From NCBI RefSeq assembly GCF_023520795.1, contig NZ_CP046605.1, positions 124,001 to 188,000 of the forward strand: 64,000 nt of DNA. The letters are read 5' to 3'. This DNA is from Corynebacterium accolens (lineage in GTDB: Bacteria; Actinomycetota; Actinomycetes; Mycobacteriales; Mycobacteriaceae). Below are positions 8,982 to 18,919 of the stretch, piece after piece (within the stretch, counting starts at the first letter, position 1; the number at the start of each line of letters is the position of its first letter). The notes under the pieces are model-generated. The model made no database searches. It worked only from the letters and a program-made list of their open reading frames with translations, and had not been told where the DNA came from. Position numbers and translations under genes: made by a program.

Positions 8982-10235
8982 ATGCCAGCAGCTTCGGCAC
9001 ACTATGACGTCTTTAGTGCGCGAGGTTTGTACACCGGGCTATCTGATGGCTGGACGTACCTCAACGCGCACGCGGTGCCCCAAATTTCGGAGCGCGTGAC
9101 CTCCGGCGTTGCCCGGTCCTTCCGGATGGCGACGGCGGTAGCGACGCAAGAGGGCCCAGGCGGCGCCCACTCGGCCGCGCCAGAGCCGGGTCGGTTGGCA
9201 GGCGATGGCAACTACGCGGCAGCGCGCATGGCCATTGCGGATCTCACCGGTTCCAAGGCGGACCGCGTGGTCCTTGGCCCATCCTTGCCCGTGCTGTATC
9301 AATCCTTAGCGCGCGCGGCACGCCCGCTATTGGGCAGCAACTCCTCGGTGGTGCTGTCCAAGCTGGACCCGCCCACGCTGTATTCCGCTTTTTCTGAGGT
9401 GCGCGCCGATATCCGCTGGGCGCAGCCGGATCTGGGCACCGGCGAATTGCCGGGGTTCCAGTTCGCGGAGCTTGTCGATGGCTCCACCAGGCTCGTCTCC
9501 TTTTCCGCCGCGCATGAGCTTCTGGGCACGGTATCCCCGGCCGAGGAGATCATTGACACGGTGCGGGGGCGCTCGCGTGCCTGGACGCTTCTCGATGTCT
9601 CCGCAATCGCGCCCTACCGCCCCATCCGCTTCGATGAGCTGGGCGCGGATATCGTGGGCATCGACATCGGCCTGCTTGGCGGGCCCCAAATGGCCGCCTT
9701 GGTCTTCCGCGATACGCGCATGCTCCGCCGCCTGGATGCCCTAAATCCCATCTATTCCAAGGAAGACGGCCGCAAGCTAGAAACTCCCGTCTCCTCCGGC
9801 TTGGCCGGCGGCGTGGGGCCGCTGGTGGACCACCTCGCGGCCCTGGCCGGTGGGGATAAGGGATCGCGCCGGGTGCGGCTTAATAAGTCCATGACCGCCC
9901 TGAGCGCCTACCTCGAGGACTTGCGCGCGGATCTGTACTCATTTTTGAGCACGCTTCCCGCCGTGCACATCCTGGGTATTACCGGCGAGGCAGCAGCGGG
10001 TGCGTCCGATAATCGCTTGCCGCGCCTTACCTTTGCGGTCCAGGGCGTGCCCGCGGAGACGGTGTACAAGCGCCTCTTTGATAATGGGCTCGTCACCACC
10101 CTGGCCCCGCAAACGCCGCTGCTTACGGAAATGGGCGTGGAAGAGATCGGCGGTGCCGTCACCGTGGCATTAGGCCCGTTTAATACCCACTACGATATCG
10201 AGCACCTCGTTCGCGTCGTTGCCTCGCTCGCCTAG
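8982..10235 (+). CDS. Aminotransferase class V-fold protein, apparently lacking the PLP lysine
   Basis: A 417-residue protein starting MPAASAHYDVF (AAGGGG upstream). It looks like the cysteine-desulfurase/class V aminotransferase fold and corresponds by synteny to Rv3778c. The large-domain strand LDVSAIAPYRPIRFDELGADIVGIDI is present. However, where active family members have a His-Lys pair just before a Gly-rich turn, this protein reads GIDIGLLGGPQMAALVF, with no lysine. It may therefore be a non-catalytic relative. It converges with the oxidoreductase gene (28-base gap), as in M. tuberculosis. Confidence 0.8.
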   Translation: MPAASAHYDVFSARGLYTGLSDGWTYLNAHAVPQISERVTSGVARSFRMATAVATQEGPGGAHSAAPEPGRLAGDGNYAAARMAIADLTGSKADRVVLGPSLPVLYQSLARAARPLLGSNSSVVLSKLDPPTLYSAFSEVRADIRWAQPDLGTGELPGFQFAELVDGSTRLVSFSAAHELLGTVSPAEEIIDTVRGRSRAWTLLDVSAIAPYRPIRFDELGADIVGIDIGLLGGPQMAALVFRDTRMLRRLDALNPIYSKEDGRKLETPVSSGLAGGVGPLVDHLAALAGGDKGSRRVRLNKSMTALSAYLEDLRADLYSFLSTLPAVHILGITGEAAAGASDNRLPRLTFAVQGVPAETVYKRLFDNGLVTTLAPQTPLLTEMGVEEIGGAVTVALGPFNTHYDIEHLVRVVASLA

Positions 10236-10263
10236 GTTCGCTTGAGTAAGGCGCGCCGGGAAT

Positions 10264-11235
10264 CTACACCGTAAGCACCAGCGTGCCGGTGACCTCGCCG
10301 CTGTCGAGGGCGGTGTGGGCTTGGGCGGCATCGGCAAGCGGGTACGTGCCATGCAGCGCGTGCTTCACGCGGCCATCTTCCAGCATGGGCCACACATTCT
10401 TGATGGTGCCGGCGACGATCTCTGCCTTATCGTCCAAGTCACGCGCGCGCAACGTCGTGCCCTGAATGGTTAGGCGCTTCGGCAGCATGGGGGCTAAGTT
10501 GATATCCGCCTTGGTGCCGCCCTGCATGCCAATGATGATGAGCTTGCCGTCCTTGGCCAGGCACTTCATGTTCTTTTCCAGGTACTTCGCGCCGATGATA
10601 TCTAGGATGACATCGCAGCTGCCCTTGAACTCGTAGACGAAATCCTGCTCCTTGTAGTTGATGAGAATATCCGCGCCGAGCTCGCGGCAGCGATCCAGCT
10701 TTTCCTGCGAGCCGGCGGTAACAGCCACCTCAGCGCCCAGCGCCTTTGCCACCTGGATGGCAAAGGTACCGATGCCACCACCACCGCCGTGGATGAGCAC
10801 GCGCTGGCCCTCGTGCAGGCCCGCCTCGATGCCCAGGTTGGACCACACGGTGCAGCCGACCTCAACCACGGCCGCGGTTTCTTCCAAGCTAAATCCCTTG
10901 GGCAGCGGAAGCAGTTGGCCCTGCGGGACGGCGACGTATTCCGCATAGCCGCCGCCCGCGAGCAAACAGCCCACCTCGGTACCGGTTTCCCAATCCGTAT
11001 CGCCGGCATCCTCAATCACGCCGGCGGCCTCTAGGCCAATGATTTCCGATGCCCCTGGCGGCGGCGGGTACGCGCCCATCGTCTGCAGAATATCGCCGCG
11101 ATTGACGCCCGCTGCCTTCACCTTCACCAGTACCTCGCCGGATCGCAGCTCAGGAACGTCTACGTCCTGCAGCTCTAGCGACCGTGGGGTATCAGGATCG
11201 GTCTGGACGATTGCCTTCATCTGTGTAGCACTCAT
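10264..11235 (-). CDS. NADPH:quinone reductase-type oxidoreductase (Rv3777-like)
   Basis: A 323-residue medium-chain dehydrogenase/reductase. The GroES-like N-terminal domain is followed by a Rossmann domain with HGGGGGIGTFAIQVAKALGA. The zinc-ligand cysteines of alcohol dehydrogenases are not visible, placing it with zeta-crystallin/quinone reductases, which use NADPH. The start is MSATQMK at 11235 or MKAIVQ five codons later. Position next to the PLP-fold gene matches Rv3777-Rv3778c. The physiological substrate is unknown. Confidence 0.85.
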   Translation of the reverse strand: MSATQMKAIVQTDPDTPRSLELQDVDVPELRSGEVLVKVKAAGVNRGDILQTMGAYPPPPGASEIIGLEAAGVIEDAGDTDWETGTEVGCLLAGGGYAEYVAVPQGQLLPLPKGFSLEETAAVVEVGCTVWSNLGIEAGLHEGQRVLIHGGGGGIGTFAIQVAKALGAEVAVTAGSQEKLDRCRELGADILINYKEQDFVYEFKGSCDVILDIIGAKYLEKNMKCLAKDGKLIIIGMQGGTKADINLAPMLPKRLTIQGTTLRARDLDDKAEIVAGTIKNVWPMLEDGRVKHALHGTYPLADAAQAHTALDSGEVTGTLVLTV

Positions 11236-11348
11236 ACCGCCAATCTAATGGAGAAGGTGTGGTGTGCGCCACGTCCATTTCCTCGTGGGGCAATGTGATT
11301 CGCGCGGACCGGTTTAGTAAGCTAACCAAGTTGCCTTTTCGGCACGAT

Positions 11349-11433
<85 letters not shown>

Positions 11434-11437
11434 CAGG

Positions 11438-11815
11438 TGTCATGAGTCGCGACATGCTTGACAGGTCAGTCGCGACATCGTTGACAAACCGGCATCTCAG
11501 TTGTTTTTGTTCTGGGTGCCGGTTTTCTTGTTATTTGGGGTTTAGGGGTGGGTCCCCTTTTTTCCAGTAGGGCTTTTGGTAGTCGCGGGCTGTGTCGATG
11601 TAGTGCTCGGTGATGATTTCTCCGGTCGCAGCTAGTGATGTGGTTGTCGGCGATGGCCATGAGGATTTTTGTTTCTTGAATGCGCGCCCGATGCCTAGGT
11701 GGAAGAGTTTGCCGTCGTAGCGGACGGTGACTTTGCCTTCTGTCCCAGACGATGTCTTTTCTGGTGCGCCATTCTTGTGTGGGATTGTTGAGGCTGGCTT
11801 TTGCCTAGGCCCACC
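11438..11815 (-). pseudogene. IS481-family remnant: one end plus transposase C-terminus
   Basis: The first 100 bases match the terminal repeat region of the IS481-type element at 36488 (starting TGTCATGAGTCGCGACATG). The following minus-strand reading matches the last ~75 residues of its transposase (GKLFHLGIGR, ITEHYIDT, QKPYWKKGDPPL) with at least one frame break. Homology stops near 11815, so the N-terminal two thirds and the other end are gone. It marks the boundary between the conserved cell-wall region and the lower-GC island that follows. Confidence 0.8.
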
Positions 11816-12202
11816 CCACGAAATTAATACCCCCATACATGACCTTCGCTGCCTCTTACCAGATTACAGAGACAACTACAAGGCGTAACACCGGGACCCC
11901 CACCTTGCCCAAATGGGGCGGAAGCTCTCAGTTTCTTACACTGTCGAGACTGTATGTGCAGCATGAATGTTTAGATTAGGGTCTAATATACCCCCATATA
12001 GGTTGGTTCGAGTGTCGTTCCAGGATTTGAAAATCAAGGCTGTGCATGTGTTACCTGGCGTTTTGGTGAATTATTTAGGTTTTAAGAAAGTTCCTAAATA
12101 TTTAACTATGGACTACCCGTATGCGTAAGGCTACCCTAACCTTATCTGTCAATTATCTGGTGTTTAGCTGTTTTTAAATGCGGTGGCGGGAAAGGGCTAC
12201 GG
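11816..12202. other. AT-rich intergenic region upstream of the secreted-protein island
   Basis: 387 bases without a supportable gene. It contains an inverted repeat ATTTAGG (12073-12079) / CCTAAAT (12093-12099) and the DtxR-like box listed separately. Base composition is clearly AT-richer than the cell-wall genes to the left. It most likely holds the promoter for the gene at 12203. Confidence 0.6.
12126..12144 (+). promoter_or_regulatory. Putative DtxR iron box upstream of the toxin island
   Basis: The 19-mer TAAGGCTACCCTAACCTTA agrees at 14 of 19 positions with the corynebacterial DtxR consensus TTAGGTTAGCCTAACCTAA, including the central CCTAACCT. It lies 59 bases before the LGFP gene start. 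DtxR represses when iron is plentiful, so the island would be expressed under iron limitation; this is inference. Confidence 0.6.
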
Positions 12203-13507
12203 ATGAAATTCGCTAAGAAGTTGACTGCAACTATTGCGGTATGTGCCAGTGTTACTTTTGCTGGTGCTGGTGTTTCAAGCGCCAAGGTTTTTCACGGCCA
12301 TTGGATTGGTGGCCGTATTGAAGAGGCGTATCACCGGCTTGGTGGGTGGCAGACTTTTGGCGACGCTACAACTGATGAGCGTGTAGCTAAAAATAATGGT
12401 CGGTTCCAGGTGTTTGCTAAGGATGCCTCCATTTATTGGCATGCTGGTGTTGATAATGGAATTGCTCACCAAGTGGGTGGGCGTATTCGCAATAAGTGGG
12501 GAGATCTTGGCTGGGAAGGCGCGGCCTTGGGATATCCCATTACGGATGAGTTGAAGACCCCTGATGGTAAGGGGCGGTTTAACCATTTCCAGGGCGGGTC
12601 TATCTACTGGTCGCCAGAGACTGATGCTCATCAAGTGTGGGGAGGCATTCGCGATAAATGGGCTCAGCAAGGCTGGGAGACCGGTGAGCTAGGGTACCCA
12701 ACCACTGATGAGTTGCTTACCCCGGAAAAGACTGGGCGCTACAACCATTTTCAAGGCGGATCTATTTACTGGTCACAAGCTAGCGGAGGCCACAGTATTT
12801 CTGGCCCCATTCGGGATTTCTGGGGAAGTCAGGGATGGGAGCGTAGCTCTTTGAAGTTTCCCACATCGGAAAAATACGCTGCAGGCGGAGGCATAAAGCA
12901 GGATTTCCAGGGCGGATCTATTCAGTATTTTAAGCCTACTGGCAAGGCCCTAGAGGCTTATGACAATCAAAATATTTCAAGCTACCGTCAGATTTATCCA
13001 CTGTTTAACACCACCGACTTCAAGCGGTGGCATGCAGCCGGGGTCTATCGAGAGGTTATCCAAAACATGGATAAATACTTTCCCCTCTCCGGGTGTCCTG
13101 ACGAAATTACCGAGGGCTCTGTATGCACTTTTACCGGTGTGGGCGGAGCTAAAAGCAAAGTAACCGTAGAACGTATCTCTGATGAGGGATTCTCACTGGT
13201 TACTGCTAGCGATCATCCTGAAGGCGGCGGCAGAACACTAAACATCCGATTCGATGAAGTAACTTCCCCCAATGCCGGTGATGACAATGTTGTCTTTGAC
13301 AACGACAGCGTAGAAACTTCCTACACCGGCTCTGACAAAACATGGGTTCGTCTCGTAGTTGAATCCTTTGGTCCGACACAGACCTCAAAGGTTCAAGGTC
13401 CTTTTAGCTCCGATCACATTGGTTCACAGGTATGGAGCAAGTTTGCCGGAACTGTGCGTTCAACAATTGACTCTTCCTCGACGACGTATATCCCGTTGTC
13501 GAAGTAA
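12203..13507 (+). CDS. Secreted LGFP-repeat cell-wall protein
   Basis: A 434-residue protein with a Sec signal peptide (cleavage probably after VSSA, near residue 27). Residues ~30-250 hold four LGFP-type repeats; the clearest units read LGYPITDE...GRFNHFQGGSIYWS and LGYPTTDE...GRYNHFQGGSIYWS. LGFP repeats are thought to anchor proteins to the mycolata cell wall. The C-terminal ~180 residues form a domain I do not recognise, with two cysteines (SGCPDEI, SVCTFTG) that could form a disulfide. It is the first gene after the iron box and precedes the AbfB-like and toxin genes on the same strand, so it may help deliver or anchor the toxin. Confidence 0.8.
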   Translation: MKFAKKLTATIAVCASVTFAGAGVSSAKVFHGHWIGGRIEEAYHRLGGWQTFGDATTDERVAKNNGRFQVFAKDASIYWHAGVDNGIAHQVGGRIRNKWGDLGWEGAALGYPITDELKTPDGKGRFNHFQGGSIYWSPETDAHQVWGGIRDKWAQQGWETGELGYPTTDELLTPEKTGRYNHFQGGSIYWSQASGGHSISGPIRDFWGSQGWERSSLKFPTSEKYAAGGGIKQDFQGGSIQYFKPTGKALEAYDNQNISSYRQIYPLFNTTDFKRWHAAGVYREVIQNMDKYFPLSGCPDEITEGSVCTFTGVGGAKSKVTVERISDEGFSLVTASDHPEGGGRTLNIRFDEVTSPNAGDDNVVFDNDSVETSYTGSDKTWVRLVVESFGPTQTSKVQGPFSSDHIGSQVWSKFAGTVRSTIDSSSTTYIPLSK

Positions 13508-13548
13508 CCACGGTGTTCAACTACGTACCTAAAAGCAAGGAGCCTATT

Positions 13549-14442
13549 GTGAATTCTTTTGTCCAACGCTTATCTATCGGGGTACTTACCTGCCTAGTTT
13601 CTGCTGGTCTGGCTACATCTCCTGCACTAGCGGAAACGCCTGTGACCATCACAGCAGGCGACGGTGGCCTCGTTCAAAAAGACTGTGCTACTGGGGCGGA
13701 GTATGTGCGTATTGATTCTTCGGAGCTGGAAAATTCTAAAGCGTGCTTTTTCCTTACAAAGCCCACAGGCTGGGTGGCCGTGAACATTACGGGATCGTAT
13801 GGAGTTGTCAATCGCTTAAAAGTACCGGTTTCAGTGGCCTTTAAATTGCCTGATGGTGATGTGTACTGGCAGCGAGTAGTGGAACCAGGAAAAATCCAAA
13901 GCATCGACGTTGGACATAATCGTTCTACTGTTGTTGAAATGCAGGTTACCCCGGTAGCGACCTCAAATGGTGCTGGCACTGGTGACCTTAGCGTGGATAC
14001 CGCCAACCCGCACGTGATCAGTATGCGTTCTGCTGGCCGATATGCCGGCGGAAAAATACTGCGATTGTCGTGGTCCGGAGTAGAACTATCAAGCATAGAT
14101 AGGAACTCAGGCTTTAATGATCGCCTCGATGCGTCTTTTAAAGTAGTCCCAGCCCGCGATGGTTCTCAGTGCCTGTCCTTGGAAGCAGCTGCATATCCAG
14201 GCGTCTTCTTGACCATGCACTCTAACGGATCGGTAGCTGTTCAAAGCAACCCGAACGCCAAAGGTGCAACGTGGTGTCCTGCAAGTGTGGCAGAAACTCC
14301 CACAGGAACTCGCCTTGCTTCGGCACTAAATCAAAATCGTGTTCTCACAGCAAGTGGGACGCAAAAGGTTGCGACCACGACTTCTCGCACGAGTGAATCG
14401 GTGTGGTTTATTGACCAGGGCCTTGCCCTACCCGGGAAGTAA
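13549..14442 (+). CDS. Secreted protein with C-terminal AbfB-like domain
   Basis: A 297-residue protein from GTG 13549, chosen because AAGGAG lies 8 bases upstream and the signal peptide (LSIGVLTCLVSAGLATSPALA) then starts properly; the frame is open to 13513. The N-terminal ~150 residues are an unrecognised beta-rich region. The last ~130 (ASFKVVPARDGSQCLSLEA, YPGVFLTMHSNGSVAV) resemble the AbfB beta-trefoil that binds arabinofuranose in some enzymes. Arabinan is the main wall polymer here, so wall binding is plausible. It sits between the LGFP gene and the large toxin gene. Confidence 0.7.
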   Translation: MNSFVQRLSIGVLTCLVSAGLATSPALAETPVTITAGDGGLVQKDCATGAEYVRIDSSELENSKACFFLTKPTGWVAVNITGSYGVVNRLKVPVSVAFKLPDGDVYWQRVVEPGKIQSIDVGHNRSTVVEMQVTPVATSNGAGTGDLSVDTANPHVISMRSAGRYAGGKILRLSWSGVELSSIDRNSGFNDRLDASFKVVPARDGSQCLSLEAAAYPGVFLTMHSNGSVAVQSNPNAKGATWCPASVAETPTGTRLASALNQNRVLTASGTQKVATTTSRTSESVWFIDQGLALPGK

Positions 14443-14553
14443 ACGCAAAACATGTAATAAAAGGGCCGCCACTGTGTATGCCTTTTCAGGCTGCTTTCGC
14501 CGTAACGCGTAGCGCCCAATTAATCCATACCTTATAGATAAGAAAGTCCGCAC

Positions 14554-17500
14554 ATGCGCTACAAGCATCATCACCCTGCGAAGACAGTGACACATTGCGC
14601 TCGAAAAATCATGTCCGTTATCACCGCTGCTGCAGTAGGGCTTAGCCTTTCGTCAGCGCATGCGCTTGCCCAAGCAGATCAACGCGACCTGGGCGCTGAG
14701 ATTGCTGATGAACAGCAAGCGAGAAACTATGCCATTGAAATGGTGAGCACCAACTTCCCTGCCTCGCAGGCAGCTGCTGAAGAAGTACTTCGGGGCGGGC
14801 AAGAAGAATTATCTGCTTATACGAAATCAGGCATGGATGAGGCCCGCACTCAAGATCTTCGCCAAATAGTGGTGACAATCTCTTCACTATCTGAAGAAAA
14901 CGTTCAAAACGCAGCCAAACAGGCACTTGATGCAGGTGATATCGACAGTCTCAGCAACTTTATCGATACTGGGTGGCAAACAGCCCAAACCGAAGATGAT
15001 CGTGCCACAGCGTGGAAAGCTACCCAAGCACCAGAAGGAAGTGTCCTTAAAGCAGCAGCCGAACAGGCACTATCTACAGACACTGAAGAAGCCCTAAGCG
15101 AGTTTGCAGCTACAGGTGCAGATAAAGCTCGCTGGGATGATAAACGACGCGAAGTCTACGAACTTTCCCGATCCCCACTTCCATCAGTTGCTGCAGGCGC
15201 TTCTGAAGCACTGATGACAGATACAGATACAGCAATTGAGTCGTATCTTCGCTATGGGCAGTTTGTTGATGCAGCCCAAGACTCAGAGAAGATGAGTATT
15301 ACCGAACTGGTCGATACCGCTATCGAAGAGTCCGATAAAGCCCAGCGTGCCGCAAGCTTCGCTGCAACAAACGCTGACCAAGCCAGACGGGCAACAGAGG
15401 CATCTCGACAGGCTACTCAAAAAGCAAAAGATGAGGCACTAGCCGCCGATGCAGCACAAGTAAGGGCAGGCAATGCCGCAGCGTCGGCAGGAAAGCTTGC
15501 TAACCAGTCTGCCCAAGTAGCCGATAACGCAGTGGCTGCAGCAGCAGAAGCACGACAAGCCTTAGCCCAAACTGCCGATGCTCTAGCTCGTGCAGCCTCT
15601 GCTGCTTCTCGGGCACGGATTGCAGCCCAAGAAGCAGCATCCCGTGCTTCTGCGGCAGGCTATGACGCCTCCATGGCATCTCAAGCGCGCCAAGCAGCCG
15701 AACAAGCTCGTGATGCTGCACGGGCTGCTGACAAAGCCGCGCAATCTTTTGTCCACGCAGACGCTGCTGCCGGTTTTGCCCGCACCGCCAGTGGTGCCGC
15801 AGCCAGCGCTGCAAACAATGCTGATGCGGCAGCAGCCGCTGCATCCGAAGCAGCAGCCGCCGCAGGAGCTGGTGACCAAGCCGCTGCAGAAGCACGAGCA
15901 GGTGCCGCACGAGCACGAGCAGCAGCCTCTCGAGCACGCGCAGCCTCTAACGAAGTCGATGGAATCGTCAACCAGATTACCGAACTAGTACGAAAAGCCC
16001 GTACAGCTGCTCGACAAGCCGCCGACCACGCAAATAAAAGCGCCCAAGCCGCTGAAGACGCAGCACGAGAAGCCGGCAATGCTTCTGCCGCCGCACAACG
16101 AGCCGGTGCTAATGCTCAATCAGCCCAAGAAGCAGCCTTAAAATCTATCGAGGCCATCAACCTTGCCAATGACATCGCTAAACTTTCTCAAGAAGTTGCC
16201 ACCCAGCGCCAAGAACAAGAAGCCCAATACCTCAAAGACCAAGCAATTCAAGCAAATGAAGATGAGGCCCGTGACGATAAATATAAAAGCGATCAACTAG
16301 ATAGGCGTAAGAAATTTGAAGCAACGCTAAGGAAGTTGGGGGCGTATTCTGAGCTTGAAGAGTCGGCAGATGGCTTTGGGGCGAGCCTTTCTGAGCCAAG
16401 CGATATCAGTGAGCTTCGCGATGCAACGATTGCTGCAGCGATAGTCGGCGGTCCATCCGTATCCGAAGCAGCAAAATTAGCTCTATCAAGCGGGACAGAC
16501 CAAGATCTTCGGCAGTTTGCTACAAACGGGTATTCTGCCGCGTTAATAGATGATGAGCGAAACCAACTCAGAACGTGGTGGGCAACCGACCCGAACGAGG
16601 AGGTTCGCAATGGAGCCGAGGAATGGGTAAATGCAGACGGTGTAGTCGTTCATTGGTTTGCAACCGACGAAGTGAAACGGCTTCGCACCCCTATTCTGCT
16701 TGAAAAGGCCTGGGGCCTCAAAGAAAACGCCGGAAAAGCAGTCCAGCAAGCTGCAGACGCAGCTATTTCCGAGGGAACATATGATGCTCTTGATGATTTT
16801 GTCAACGGGACCGGCTATTCCAAAGCTCTCCATGAAGATCAACTCCAACAAGCCTACGAATTGGAAAGAACAGGCGGACCGGAACTAAAAGCTGCTGCGG
16901 AAGCTGCAATTCTAGGAGACCGAGAAGGGCTCAATGAGTTCATCACCATCGAAGCAGCTCGAAAAAGCGCAAATGATGCCGAAAAGAACACCCATGACCA
17001 ACAGGTCAACGCGCTGTTAGAGAAAGGCTTCTTTGCAGCTCACCGAGCAGCAGAGGAAGCCGCTAAGGCACAGGAGTCCTACTTTTCCGCCTATGGTGAT
17101 GCTCGGAAAGCCGCATCATTTGCACAGGAAGCTACGAAATGGTCTGGCCGTGCTCAGCAATCAGCGCAACGAGCACATATGTCTTTGGCATCGGCGCAAG
17201 AATCACTGAATTTTGCAAAAGAACAGCAACAACGTTCACATACAGCTGCAAACCAAGCTGAACAAGCTGCAAACCAAGCGTCTGCGAATTCTGATCAAGC
17301 ACAAAGCTTTGCTTTAGATGCCCACTTATCGGCTAATCAAGCACGATCCTCTGCAGAGCAAGCAAGAGGATCGGCTGCAGCGGCTGGTAAAGATGCTGCA
17401 GCCGCTGCGCAGGCTGCAGATTCTGCATACCAAGCAGCAACCGAAAAATGGCAAAACGAACAAGTAGAGCTTCAAGCCGCTTACGAAGCTGGAAAAATTC

Positions 17501-18405
17501 AAGACGGCGTAAACACAAGTTCACCCGGAATTCTCGAAAGCATAAAGGAAGCGATTGGAAAAGAAGCATTAAATCTTCTTCTTGATTTCATTGGGGTTAC
17601 CGATGTTATTAACTGCTTCCATGGTGAGATTTCTGGTTGCCTATGGACAGCGGTAAGCCTGCTCCCAGCTTCGAAACTTCTAAAAGCAGGCAAAGCAATA
17701 CCTGTCCTGCGTAGACTCTTAAGCAAAACTGGCGAAATCCGCCATTTGCTCAGCGCACGACGCGCCGAACGTTCAACCAAGCTTAAAGAACTTCACAACA
17801 TCCCATCCTGCGGACTCGTTTCCCTCAGCTCATCTACCTCACCCAAAAATCGAGTCCAATTTGCGCTAAATAGTACGAGCTTCCTTGAACGCCTGCGGTT
17901 TGAAGAAATTGCAAGCACGAAATGCACTGTTGGTTCAATATCGGGAAGGATCTATCGAGGAGGAAACTACTATCAACTTATGACACGTGCTTGGACCAAC
18001 CCGCTCCAAGCATTCAGAGTCCAGCGGCACCACATCATTTCCTCTTCCGCGATCAAAAAAGAGAAGGGGTCACTTCCAAAAGGAATGAATCGTAACAATG
18101 CTCCCTCAATTCAAATGGACCCAGCAGATCATAAGGAGACTTTGTCCTGGGGAAGCAAGCCTGCAGCAAAGAAATACCAAGAAGAGCAGGCCCAATTAAT
18201 TCGAGAAGGGAAAATTGATGAAGCATTTCAGCGTGAATATGAAGACATAAAAAGTACTTTTCATGGAAAATATGATCAGGCGCTAGACGAAATGATTGAC
18301 GACGCTCTAGCCCGCGGTTTCCTAAGTAAAGACTTCCGTATCGGAAACAGCCGAGCGGCAGACAATCTAACAATGAAGCCAAACTACGCTACACTTGTGG
18401 CCTAG
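14554..18405 (+). CDS. Large secreted polymorphic toxin with ALF repeats and a nuclease-like tip
   Basis: A 1283-residue protein. A signal peptide ends near ALAQA (residue ~40). Residues ~45-245 contain ALF-type helical repeats (AxxAL...F...G...A...D.R); ~247-566 is an extremely Ala-rich coiled coil; ~583-803 is a second ALF block; ~820-983 a second coiled coil; ~991-1060 a hydrophobic pre-toxin segment (FIGVTDVINCF, CLWTAVSLLPASKLLKAGKA). The tip has a His-His pair at 1159-1160 (QRHHIISSSAIK), then NRNNAPSIQM and DHKETLSWG, resembling HNH/His-Me-finger nuclease toxins of polymorphic systems. The toxic activity is inferred. A small gene follows 88 bases later, as expected for immunity. Confidence 0.8.
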   Translation: MRYKHHHPAKTVTHCARKIMSVITAAAVGLSLSSAHALAQADQRDLGAEIADEQQARNYAIEMVSTNFPASQAAAEEVLRGGQEELSAYTKSGMDEARTQDLRQIVVTISSLSEENVQNAAKQALDAGDIDSLSNFIDTGWQTAQTEDDRATAWKATQAPEGSVLKAAAEQALSTDTEEALSEFAATGADKARWDDKRREVYELSRSPLPSVAAGASEALMTDTDTAIESYLRYGQFVDAAQDSEKMSITELVDTAIEESDKAQRAASFAATNADQARRATEASRQATQKAKDEALAADAAQVRAGNAAASAGKLANQSAQVADNAVAAAAEARQALAQTADALARAASAASRARIAAQEAASRASAAGYDASMASQARQAAEQARDAARAADKAAQSFVHADAAAGFARTASGAAASAANNADAAAAAASEAAAAAGAGDQAAAEARAGAARARAAASRARAASNEVDGIVNQITELVRKARTAARQAADHANKSAQAAEDAAREAGNASAAAQRAGANAQSAQEAALKSIEAINLANDIAKLSQEVATQRQEQEAQYLKDQAIQANEDEARDDKYKSDQLDRRKKFEATLRKLGAYSELEESADGFGASLSEPSDISELRDATIAAAIVGGPSVSEAAKLALSSGTDQDLRQFATNGYSAALIDDERNQLRTWWATDPNEEVRNGAEEWVNADGVVVHWFATDEVKRLRTPILLEKAWGLKENAGKAVQQAADAAISEGTYDALDDFVNGTGYSKALHEDQLQQAYELERTGGPELKAAAEAAILGDREGLNEFITIEAARKSANDAEKNTHDQQVNALLEKGFFAAHRAAEEAAKAQESYFSAYGDARKAASFAQEATKWSGRAQQSAQRAHMSLASAQESLNFAKEQQQRSHTAANQAEQAANQASANSDQAQSFALDAHLSANQARSSAEQARGSAAAAGKDAAAAAQAADSAYQAATEKWQNEQVELQAAYEAGKIQDGVNTSSPGILESIKEAIGKEALNLLLDFIGVTDVINCFHGEISGCLWTAVSLLPASKLLKAGKAIPVLRRLLSKTGEIRHLLSARRAERSTKLKELHNIPSCGLVSLSSSTSPKNRVQFALNSTSFLERLRFEEIASTKCTVGSISGRIYRGGNYYQLMTRAWTNPLQAFRVQRHHIISSSAIKKEKGSLPKGMNRNNAPSIQMDPADHKETLSWGSKPAAKKYQEEQAQLIREGKIDEAFQREYEDIKSTFHGKYDQALDEMIDDALARGFLSKDFRIGNSRAADNLTMKPNYATLVA

Positions 18406-18493
18406 ATTGCAAAGAATAGAGCCCTCGTCTAAGTTGAATCTTCCAAAAGGCAGGGTCAAGAAGATAAACATCTTGCGTCAAGGAGTTGTAGAA

Positions 18494-18895
18494 ATGAAGT
18501 TCAATTTTGAGGTCCCTGAACCGTTGCAGCTGTCTGTACCTGTTTCATATTACGAAAATCTTCTGTCTGATTACCGAACCCGAGACATCTCATTTCTCAA
18601 AATGGACACTACGGGTCAGTTTTTTGGCAAATGTGAGATAGGGGGAATCGACTATGACGTTGATGGCTATGAGAGCGACGGATTGATTACCTCAGTAGAA
18701 ATCTTGGACGCGCGGGAGTCAGATAGCTTCCTTGATATCCCACTGTCATTGTCGAGTCGAAAGTTCGTTAAAGCCCTAAAAGATGTGGGGATCGAATTTG
18801 AACACGACCGTGACGGCATAACCATTCCCCACGACAATGGGACCATTGCTTTGTCATACCAATTCGGCAAAGTTGTAGCTATTTACTGGGGGTAG
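18494..18895 (+). CDS. Candidate immunity protein, copy 1
   Basis: A 133-residue soluble protein starting MKFNFEVPEP (AAGGAG upstream at 9 bases); an open extension to 18395 overlaps the toxin stop and is unlikely. No known domain is recognised. Small size, lack of a signal peptide and position directly behind a polymorphic toxin suggest an antidote; this rests on context only. A second copy at 21882 differs at seven residues by my count (15, 56, 57, 59, 61, 62, 68), six of them within 13 positions (56-68). Confidence 0.7.
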   Translation: MKFNFEVPEPLQLSVPVSYYENLLSDYRTRDISFLKMDTTGQFFGKCEIGGIDYDVDGYESDGLITSVEILDARESDSFLDIPLSLSSRKFVKALKDVGIEFEHDRDGITIPHDNGTIALSYQFGKVVAIYWG

Positions 18896-18919
18896 CTAAC
18901 CAATATCAATCACGCGAGT

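Noticed and set aside
15500-16079. Long minus- and alternate-frame open readings across the toxin's Ala-rich coiled coil
   Set aside because: They are shadows of the repetitive GC-rich GCN/CGN codons; no start signals and only low-complexity products.
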